From NCBI GenBank assembly GCA_025210475.1, contig JAOARW010000027.1, positions 1-64,000 on the forward strand: a stretch of DNA of 64,000 nt, given 5' to 3'. The DNA comes from Carboxylicivirga sp. Its GTDB lineage: Bacteria > Bacteroidota > Bacteroidia > Bacteroidales > Marinilabiliaceae. The notes under the pieces were generated by a model. The model ran no database searches. It saw only the letters and a list, made by a program, of their open reading frames with translations, and was not told where the DNA came from. A program made the translations under genes and the position numbers. Of the stretch, positions 54,615-62,074 are shown piece after piece (position 1 is the first letter of the stretch; each line of letters opens with the position of its first letter).

Positions 54615-55778
54615 ATGAAAAAAACTACATTATTAATGTTAATGGCTTGTCTTAGCCTATTGATTAGCGCTCAGACCATTCCAGCTAAGCAATATTTAGA
54701 TTTTGAAGATGGAAAGATTCCATCAGATATTCCAGGTATTACGTTCGTAGATGGACCATATTCATCTGTGGCAATAAAGGGTAATTTAACTCCTGGTTTG
54801 CCTCTAATTACTAATGAGATACGTGATGAAGGTGGAAACAAAGTGGCCTACGTCGACTGGGATGGCTGTATTGAAATAGACAATAATGCTGTTGATTTTA
54901 GCAAGGCATTTTCAATAGCTTTTAAAGTAAAATATGAATCTAATCCGGCGGGAAATAATGGATTAGTTACCATATGTGGCACACGCAATAGTACTTGGCC
55001 GACAGGTAAAACTTCGATAACTGAAAGAGGCCCAGGTTTTGGGAAGCATCAGATTTGTAGAATTTCCGCCTACGACGAAAATAAGGATAGTGGCGGAAAG
55101 ATCACTGCATGGCTTGATGGATCAAATACATTAGATACAGAAGTTGGAGCATTCAAGCAAGATCAATGGTATCATTTGGTGTTGACATTTGACGGCAATG
55201 GTGCTGGAAAAATTTATTTAAATGGTGCAATTTTATCCGGCACATTAAGTGATGGAAGTCAAAGCTTAGGAACATCAGAAAGAACTGATCTTTTCTTTCA
55301 TGAGTTAACTGATACAAAATTGGTTCTTGGTTTGTCTTGTATAACGGCAACAGACGGGACAGCGCCAGTAGATAAAGATGGAACTACAGTAACAGGCACT
55401 AATATTGTTCCATGGTATTATAAAGGTTTTACCAAAAGTGTACCAACAACATATGATAATATTGCCATTTTCGAAAAAGAATTAACGACACAGGAAGTAT
55501 CTGATATTTATACTGGTGCTTCTGTTCCAACTGGCATAAGAGATGCTAAGGTAACTTCCAATGCGATTTATCCGAATCCAATGACAGATCTATTATTTGT
55601 AAAAGAAAAAGGTGTATCTACTATTGATATTTATAGCATTGCAGGGGATAAGGTTTTATCGTCACCTAATGTATTAGCTGGTGTTAATGTAAGTTGTTTA
55701 GCAAAAGGAGTTTATTTAATTAATTGTATCGATAAAAAAGGGCAAGTGATTGCCGTTCAAAAGGCTATTAAAAAATAG
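54615..55778 (+). CDS. LamG/concanavalin-like T9SS surface protein
   Basis: Predicted surface carbohydrate-binding protein (387 aa). A signal peptide (ends LLISAQ) is followed by a LamG-like fold: QYLDFEDGKIPSDIPG, the strand AFSIAFKVKY, QWYHLVLTFDGNGAGKIYLNG, and YDNIAIFEKELTTQEVSDIY. The last 75 residues are a T9SS tail (AIYPNPMTDLLFVKE, STIDIYSIAGDKVLSS, AKGVYLINCIDKKG). No catalytic residues are seen. It shares a 16-bp leader, TAATTTTAATAAAAGC (54591-54606), with the STN-type SusC gene (38856-38871). Confidence 0.8.
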   Translation: MKKTTLLMLMACLSLLISAQTIPAKQYLDFEDGKIPSDIPGITFVDGPYSSVAIKGNLTPGLPLITNEIRDEGGNKVAYVDWDGCIEIDNNAVDFSKAFSIAFKVKYESNPAGNNGLVTICGTRNSTWPTGKTSITERGPGFGKHQICRISAYDENKDSGGKITAWLDGSNTLDTEVGAFKQDQWYHLVLTFDGNGAGKIYLNGAILSGTLSDGSQSLGTSERTDLFFHELTDTKLVLGLSCITATDGTAPVDKDGTTVTGTNIVPWYYKGFTKSVPTTYDNIAIFEKELTTQEVSDIYTGASVPTGIRDAKVTSNAIYPNPMTDLLFVKEKGVSTIDIYSIAGDKVLSSPNVLAGVNVSCLAKGVYLINCIDKKGQVIAVQKAIKK

Positions 55779-55804
55779 TGACTTTTCATAGAGGTTTGGA
55801 TTTG

Positions 55805-55835
55805 GGAGGTGACGGTAATTGGAACTGTCATCTCC
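55805..55835 (+). terminator. 12-bp hairpin after the LamG-like gene
   Basis: GGAGGTGACGGT (55805-55816) pairs with ACTGTCATCTCC (55824-55835), two pairs being G-U. No clear T run follows. Confidence 0.5.
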
Positions 55836-55938
55836 AGCCAGACATCGCAAAAAACTTGCTATTAACATTACCCCAAAAAACTACAAGTCATTTACTCTTC
55901 TTTTATGACGATTATACCTGTTTATACTTAAAATATAT

Positions 55939-57432
55939 ATGATTCGCTTTGTCTATTTAAGCTTATTAAGCTTATCCTTGTTTGCATGTTCTCAAACACC
56001 TGATCAATTAAATGTATTGCTTATAACAGCCGATGATTTGAATTGTAGCTCAGTTGGCGCATATGGTTGTACATTGAAAAATATAACACCTAACCTTGAT
56101 AAACTGTCGCAAAGTGGTATTCGATTTAACCATGCGCATGTTAATGTTGCGGTTTGTCAACCATCAAGAGGAGTCCTTGCAACAGGTTTGTATTCACACA
56201 ACAGTGGTATTGAAGGTTTTTACCATACTTCAAAAAATATTCCTACCGTCATCAATACCCTTCATGCTAATGGTTTTTTAACAGGTGTCATTGGCAAGGT
56301 AGAACACTCAACTCCAACTTATGATACTCCCTGGGATGTTAAGATTGATATGCCGGAATTAGGTATGGGAAGAGATAAGGAACTTTATTATAACTCAATA
56401 GTTGATTTTTTTAAACAGGCAAAAGCAGAAGGTAAACCCTTTTACCTAATGGCCAATTCTCATGATCCACACCGTCCATTTTCGGGGAGCGATGACGAAC
56501 TTAAAAGATGGGGCGAAAAAGATATTAGAGCACCGGCAAAAATATATGACCCTTCAGAAGTAAAAGTTCCAGGCTTTTTACCTGATATTCCCCAGGTAAG
56601 AAAGGAAGTTGCTGAATACTACAGTTCCGTTAAACGATGTGATGAAACAGTAGGACGTATTCTGGATGCTCTCGAACAAGAAGGATTTGCAGATAATACG
56701 GTAGTGATGTTTTTATCTGATAATGGTATGGCTTTCCCTTTTGCAAAAACTAATTGCTATTTACATGGCACCAATACACCTTGGTTGGTTCGTTGGCCTG
56801 GTGCTATTATGCCTGGAACGATAGATAACGAGCATTTCGTTTCAGGAAAAGACTTTTTTCCAACCATTTTAGATATACTTAACTTGCCTATTCCAAATAA
56901 ACTTGATGGCTTCTCTTTTAAAGATGTTTTATTAGGAAAAAAACAGGCAGGTCGAAAAGACGTATATACCCAATTTTACATGACTTCAGGTTATCGCACT
57001 TTTCCAATGCGATGTGTACAGAATGAACAGTATGGTTATATTTTTAATGCCTGGTCTGATGGAGATAAGGCATTTAAAAATGAATCACAACACGGATATA
57101 CCTGGAAAGCAATGAAAAAATATGCAGAGACAGATAGTCTGGTGAATAAACGAGTTCTCCTATTTAGTAATCGTGTTGTTGAAGAATTCTATGATTTTAA
57201 GAATGATCCGGATGCTTTAAATAATCTTATTGATGATCCAGATTACGTACCCGAGATAAGAAAAATGCAAGAGTTAATGGAATTGTCATTAAGAGAAAGT
57301 AATGATCCTTTATTGAATGCTTTTCTAAGTCGATACGATAAAGATAAAATGCAGGAAACGGTTAATGCTATTCAGGAAGAAGCCTATCAAAGAAAAGCGA
57401 TTGAGCGAAAGAGAAAGAAAAAGAAAAAATAA
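55939..57432 (+). CDS. S1-family sulfatase, lipoprotein, with poly-lysine tail
   Basis: Sulfatase of 497 aa with lipobox LFACS (Cys17). Motifs: LLITADDLNCSSVGAYG, the signature AVCQPSRGVLATG with Cys73 as the formylglycine site, GKVEHSTP where many sulfatases have GKWH, NSHDPHRPF, and FLSDNGMAFPF. The overall pattern recalls the group containing heparan N-sulfatases, a tentative placement. The C-terminus is unusually basic: KAIERKRKKKKK. GH92 starts 6 bp later, so the two are probably cotranslated. Confidence 0.9.
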   Translation: MIRFVYLSLLSLSLFACSQTPDQLNVLLITADDLNCSSVGAYGCTLKNITPNLDKLSQSGIRFNHAHVNVAVCQPSRGVLATGLYSHNSGIEGFYHTSKNIPTVINTLHANGFLTGVIGKVEHSTPTYDTPWDVKIDMPELGMGRDKELYYNSIVDFFKQAKAEGKPFYLMANSHDPHRPFSGSDDELKRWGEKDIRAPAKIYDPSEVKVPGFLPDIPQVRKEVAEYYSSVKRCDETVGRILDALEQEGFADNTVVMFLSDNGMAFPFAKTNCYLHGTNTPWLVRWPGAIMPGTIDNEHFVSGKDFFPTILDILNLPIPNKLDGFSFKDVLLGKKQAGRKDVYTQFYMTSGYRTFPMRCVQNEQYGYIFNAWSDGDKAFKNESQHGYTWKAMKKYAETDSLVNKRVLLFSNRVVEEFYDFKNDPDALNNLIDDPDYVPEIRKMQELMELSLRESNDPLLNAFLSRYDKDKMQETVNAIQEEAYQRKAIERKRKKKKK

Positions 57433-57437
57433 GATAT

Positions 57438-59759
57438 ATGAGGAAAACAATTTTAATAGTTGGAATTATTTATAGTGTTATAGGAGGATTAATGGCACAG
57501 AAACAAGTAGATTTAACCCAATATGTTGATCCGTTTATCGGTACCGAAAAGATGGGACATACATTTCCGGGTGCTTGTGCACCTTTTGGAATGGTTCAGT
57601 TAAGCCCTGATACCGACAACCAGATGTTTTATACCGGGGAGGGGAAATACAACCGAGAAGTATATCGTTATTGTGCTGGTTATCAATATGAAGATAATTC
57701 AATAGTTGGGTTTAGCCACACACATTTTAGTGGTACTGGACATTCCGATTTGGGCGACTTTTTAATTATGCCCACTACCGGTCAGTTAAATCTAATGCCG
57801 GGGACTGCTGAAAATACAACTGAAGGCTACCGTTCTGCGTTTCGTCATGAAACAGAGGATGCCTCACCGGGTTATTATAAAGTAGAATTGGACGATTATA
57901 ATATCAAGGCTGAGTTATCGGCAACTACACATGTAGGTTTTCATCAGTACACTTTTCCTGAAAGTAATGATTCGCATATTATCTTAGATATGGGGCATGG
58001 CATCTACAATTACGAGGGTAAAGTATTGTGGTCGCACCTTCGTGTTGAAAACGATACCTTGGTAACTGGTTACCGGATTACACAAGGATGGGCGCGCACC
58101 AACTACCTGTATTTTGCTATGGTTTTTTCAAAACCAATCGAGAACTATGGCTGTCAGAACGAAATTAAAGAAAGGTATAATGGCTTCTGGCGCGACTTTG
58201 ATATGGAGAATAATTTCCCGGAAATGTCGGGCAAAGATCTAACAGCCCATTTTGATTTTGCTACCAAAGAAGGCGAACAGGTTAAGGTAAAGTTTGCCCT
58301 GTCAGCGGTAAGCACCGAAGGCGCCTTAAAAAACCTAATGGCAGAAGTACCTCATTTTGATTTTGAAGCTACCAAAAACGCAACACAAGAGCGTTGGCAA
58401 CAAGAGTTGTCGAAAGTAAAAATAGAGGCCTCTGAAGAAAAGAAAGTCACTTTCTATACGTCTCTTTACCATACTTTTATTAATCCGGTAGAGTATATGG
58501 ATGTAGATGGGCGCTACAGAGGTCTGGATCACAATATTCATCAGGCAGAAGGATTCACAAATTATACTGTATTCTCTTTGTGGGATACATATCGTGCATT
58601 ACATCCATTTTTAACCCTGGTACAACCGGAGCGTACTTCAGATATGATCAACTCTATGTTGGCACACTACGATCAGAGTGTGCATAATATTTTACCAATA
58701 TGGAGTCATTTTGGAAACGAGAATTGGTGTATGATTGGTTATCATGCTGTACCTGTTATTTCAGATGCATGGCAAAAAGGAATTAAGGGATTTGATGCTG
58801 AAAAAGCTCTGGAAGCATGTGTTTCTAGTGCTAACTATAAGGCCTATGATCATTTAGATAAGTACATCAAGAAAGGTTACGTACCATACGAAGCAAGCAG
58901 AGTTGGTTCATCCATGACATTAGAGTATGCCTATGACGATTTTACCATAGCTCAATTTGCCAAATCTGTTGGAAATTCGAATGTTGAAAAGGAGTTTACT
59001 ATCAGAGCCTCTAATTGGAAAAATGTGTTTGATGACAACATAGGTTTTGCTCGGGCAAAAATGCATGATGGTTCGTGGAAAAAGGATTTTGATCCTTTAG
59101 AAACACACCATCAGGGTTTTATTGAAGGTAACTCGTGGAATTATTCGTTGTATGTGCCTCACGATGTAACAGGTTTAATAGCCGGAATGGGTGGTGATGA
59201 GAAATTTACCAAACAATTGGATGAGCTATTTACCATGGAGTTGCCTGATAAATACTTTGAAAAAACTGAGGACGTAACACGTGAAGGCATTATGGGATGT
59301 TATGTGCACGGCAATGAACCTAGCCATCAGGTCGCCTATATGTATAATTGGGCTGGAAAACCATGGAAAACAGCAGAAAGGATTCATCAGATATTGAATA
59401 CTAAATATCTTAATAAGACCGATGGTCTCTGTGGTAATGATGATTGTGGACAGATGTCAGCTTGGTACATATTTTCTTCAATGGGCTTTTATCCGGTTTG
59501 TCCCGGTTCTAATGAGTATATTATTGGATCTCCATCTGTGTCAGAAGCAGTAGTGAATATGGGTGGTAACAAGCTGCTTATTAAAGCCGATAACCTATCG
59601 TCTAAAAATATCTATATCCAATCAATGTTTCTTAATGGCAAAAAGTGGAACAAGTCTTATTTCACTCATGACGACATAAAAAACGGAGGTACCGTTATTT
59701 TCAAAATGGGGAGGCGTCCTTCTGAGTGGGGTAAGAGTTTGGATTACAGGCCTAATTAA
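57438..59759 (+). CDS. glycoside hydrolase family 92 alpha-mannosidase
   Basis: Calcium-dependent, inverting exo-alpha-mannosidase (773 aa, signal peptide ending LMAQ). Family motifs: YVDPFIGTEKMGHTFPGACA, then PFGMVQLSPDT, GFSHTHFSGTGHSDLGD, FSLWDTYRALHPFLTL, EGNSWNYSLYVPHD with Glu563 at the place of the catalytic acid, and GNDDCGQMSAWYIFSSMGFY (Asp668/Asp669 region) for the base. GH92 enzymes trim alpha-mannose from N-glycans and fungal mannans. Its place between sulfatases suggests sulfated or phosphorylated mannose-containing glycans. A second, fused GH92 lies at the right edge. Confidence 0.95.
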   Translation: MRKTILIVGIIYSVIGGLMAQKQVDLTQYVDPFIGTEKMGHTFPGACAPFGMVQLSPDTDNQMFYTGEGKYNREVYRYCAGYQYEDNSIVGFSHTHFSGTGHSDLGDFLIMPTTGQLNLMPGTAENTTEGYRSAFRHETEDASPGYYKVELDDYNIKAELSATTHVGFHQYTFPESNDSHIILDMGHGIYNYEGKVLWSHLRVENDTLVTGYRITQGWARTNYLYFAMVFSKPIENYGCQNEIKERYNGFWRDFDMENNFPEMSGKDLTAHFDFATKEGEQVKVKFALSAVSTEGALKNLMAEVPHFDFEATKNATQERWQQELSKVKIEASEEKKVTFYTSLYHTFINPVEYMDVDGRYRGLDHNIHQAEGFTNYTVFSLWDTYRALHPFLTLVQPERTSDMINSMLAHYDQSVHNILPIWSHFGNENWCMIGYHAVPVISDAWQKGIKGFDAEKALEACVSSANYKAYDHLDKYIKKGYVPYEASRVGSSMTLEYAYDDFTIAQFAKSVGNSNVEKEFTIRASNWKNVFDDNIGFARAKMHDGSWKKDFDPLETHHQGFIEGNSWNYSLYVPHDVTGLIAGMGGDEKFTKQLDELFTMELPDKYFEKTEDVTREGIMGCYVHGNEPSHQVAYMYNWAGKPWKTAERIHQILNTKYLNKTDGLCGNDDCGQMSAWYIFSSMGFYPVCPGSNEYIIGSPSVSEAVVNMGGNKLLIKADNLSSKNIYIQSMFLNGKKWNKSYFTHDDIKNGGTVIFKMGRRPSEWGKSLDYRPN

Positions 59760-59789
59760 GTCAAATTATATTAATATTTTCTATAAAAA

Positions 59790-61289
59790 ATGATGAAGTA
59801 TATTTTGTCTATTATTTTGATACTGTTTTTATTTTCGTGTGAAAACAGAACTGCTCAAAAGCCCAATGTGGTTATTATTTATGCCGATGATATGGGATAT
59901 GGTGATGTAAGTTGCCAAAATCCCAACTCAAAGATTCATACTCCTAATATTGATAATTTGGCAGAAACCGGTGTTCGATTTACCGATGCACATAGTTCTT
60001 CAGGCATTTGTTCTCCCAGCCGGTATGCGCTGTTAACAGGTAAATATCATTGGAGGACGCAGCATAATATTGTAAAGTCGTTTGAACCACCAATGTTTAA
60101 AGACTATGATATAACACTACCACAGGTGTTGAAAAAGAATGGCTACAACACTGCTTGTATTGGTAAATGGCATCTAGGATGGGACTGGGAATTTAAAGGA
60201 GAACCATCGGGTTTGATAAAAAAGAAAGATAAAAATATTCCATACTATCAATGTGCTGATATCGACTGGGGTGAAGGAATAATATCAGGTGGTCCTTTAG
60301 ATAGAGGATTCAATTATTACTTCGGTGATGGAACCATTAACTTCCCACCTTATGCCTGGATCGAAAATGACAAATTACTGCAAATTCCAACTCAGAATTT
60401 GGATTTAGGATATAAGAAAACAGCGGAAGGATCTTGGGAATTTAGACCCGGTCCGATGGTAAAAGATTGGGATCCAATGGTAATATTAAATACCCTGACC
60501 AATAAAGCAAAAGCATGGATTTCGAAGCAATCAAAAGAACAGCCTTTCTTTCTTTATTTTGCTCTACCTTCGCCCCATGCACCAATAATACCCAACAAGA
60601 AGTTTCATAACACTAGTCAGGCAGGGGGCTATGGTGATTATGTAGTGCAAACGGATGATGTGGTTGGTCAGGTAATGTCCTTGTTGGACGAGCATGGCTT
60701 TGGGGATAATACCATTGTTATTTTCACCTCGGATAATGGTCCGGAAACGTATGCTTATAATAGAGCAAAGACATACGGACATTATAGTTCTGGAGAATAC
60801 CGAGGCCTTAAGCGTGATGTATGGGAAGGAGGACATCATGTTCCGTTTATCATTACCTGGAGAAATGGGATAGAAGAAAAGGTTTCCAATAAATTGGTGT
60901 CTCAAAGTGATTTGATGGCTACCATCTGTGAACTTACAGATGCGACTCTGCCAAATGCGTCTGCACCTGATAGCTATAGTTTTGCTTCTCACTTGATAGG
61001 TGAAGGTTCAGAAAATGAGCGTGAAACCTTAATACACAACACCTATATTGACAAGTGGGCGATAAGAAAAGGAAAGTGGTTGTATATCAATAGCAATACC
61101 GGGGCTCATTGGAATGAACCGAAATTTTATAAAGCGCTTAGAGGATATGCAGATTTTGAAACAGAAGGACTCCTTTTTAATATGGATAATGATAAAGGAC
61201 AGCTAATTAATCTGCATGACACATATCCAGCTATTGTAGATGAATTAAAAAGAGAACTGGACAAACAACGCAGTGTTTCTGATAACTAA
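59790..61289 (+). CDS. S1-family sulfatase, lipoprotein
   Basis: Arylsulfatase-A-like sulfatase (499 aa) with lipobox LFSCE (Cys17). Motifs: IYADDMGYGDVSC, the signature GICSPSRYALLTG with Cys74 as the formylglycine site, GKWHLGWDWEF, SPHAPIIP, and TSDNGPETYAYN, plus EGGHHVPFIITW. It is the most canonical of the four sulfatases. It follows GH92 by 30 bp. Its substrate position (for example GalNAc- or galactose-6-sulfate) cannot be read from the sequence alone. Confidence 0.92.
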   Translation: MMKYILSIILILFLFSCENRTAQKPNVVIIYADDMGYGDVSCQNPNSKIHTPNIDNLAETGVRFTDAHSSSGICSPSRYALLTGKYHWRTQHNIVKSFEPPMFKDYDITLPQVLKKNGYNTACIGKWHLGWDWEFKGEPSGLIKKKDKNIPYYQCADIDWGEGIISGGPLDRGFNYYFGDGTINFPPYAWIENDKLLQIPTQNLDLGYKKTAEGSWEFRPGPMVKDWDPMVILNTLTNKAKAWISKQSKEQPFFLYFALPSPHAPIIPNKKFHNTSQAGGYGDYVVQTDDVVGQVMSLLDEHGFGDNTIVIFTSDNGPETYAYNRAKTYGHYSSGEYRGLKRDVWEGGHHVPFIITWRNGIEEKVSNKLVSQSDLMATICELTDATLPNASAPDSYSFASHLIGEGSENERETLIHNTYIDKWAIRKGKWLYINSNTGAHWNEPKFYKALRGYADFETEGLLFNMDNDKGQLINLHDTYPAIVDELKRELDKQRSVSDN

Positions 61290-61324
61290 AAAAGAGCTAA
61301 AGTTGTAACGTTTTATTTTAATTG

Positions 61325-62062
61325 ATGCATTATATGATGAAAATGAATCAGATATTATTTATAGTTATATATATATTCTTTTCAACACTCACATCAACAG
61401 GTCAAGGGAAACATTTATTTATTCTTTCTGGGCAATCAAATATGGTGAGATTAAAGCCTCATAAATATTTCAATCCAACAATTAAAGAGGCATTCGGTAC
61501 AGGTAATTTTATCGTTGTTAAAGGAGCTTGGAGTGGCAAACCTATCAGGTGCTGGGTTAAAGGTTGGCAATCTTCAACAGGAGCAGCATTAAAGGCTGAT
61601 GAACCGTTTTACTACGACACTTTGATTGAGAAAGTCAGGGATTCAATCAATGGAAAATGTATTACAAGTATTACACTGCTCTGGATGCAAGGAGAGCGTG
61701 ATGCAGAAGAAGGGAACGGTGATGTTTATGAAGAGAGTCTTTTACGCTTGTATCAGCAGTTTTGTACAGATTTAGGACGTAATGATATCAATTTTGTTAT
61801 AGGACGATTGAATGATTTTGCTTTAAACCAAAAACAGGATCAATACCCTGATTGGGAAAAAATAAGAAAAGCACAAGTAAAAGTAGCAGAATCAAATGTC
61901 AGATTTACGTGGGTAAATACAGACGACCTGAATGATGGAGTAAACAGAAAAGGTAAACTTTTAAAAGATGATTTGCATATGATTGTACCTAATGGCTGTT
62001 TAGAAATGGGAATACGTTTTGCAAAAAGATCTATTGAATTGATTAATGTGAATCAGCAATAA
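61325..62062 (+). CDS. SGNH-type carbohydrate esterase (sialate O-acetylesterase-like)
   Basis: Predicted acetylesterase of 245 aa. Start chosen at the ATG at 61325 (a TTG at 61322 is an alternative). A signal peptide (to about 26) is followed by FILSGQSNMVR (Ser38), KGAWSGKPIRCW, LLWMQGERDAEEG, and DDLHMIVPNG with Asp216 and His218. It is related to the PUL-1 SGNH enzyme only at the motif level. It sits 12 bp before the protease-GH92 fusion gene. Confidence 0.82.
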   Translation: MHYMMKMNQILFIVIYIFFSTLTSTGQGKHLFILSGQSNMVRLKPHKYFNPTIKEAFGTGNFIVVKGAWSGKPIRCWVKGWQSSTGAALKADEPFYYDTLIEKVRDSINGKCITSITLLWMQGERDAEEGNGDVYEESLLRLYQQFCTDLGRNDINFVIGRLNDFALNQKQDQYPDWEKIRKAQVKVAESNVRFTWVNTDDLNDGVNRKGKLLKDDLHMIVPNGCLEMGIRFAKRSIELINVNQQ

Positions 62063-62074
62063 ATTAAATATATA

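Noticed and set aside
60564..60992. 142-codon minus-strand frame
   Set aside because: Lies entirely opposite the fourth sulfatase across its conserved metal-binding block; no domain seen.
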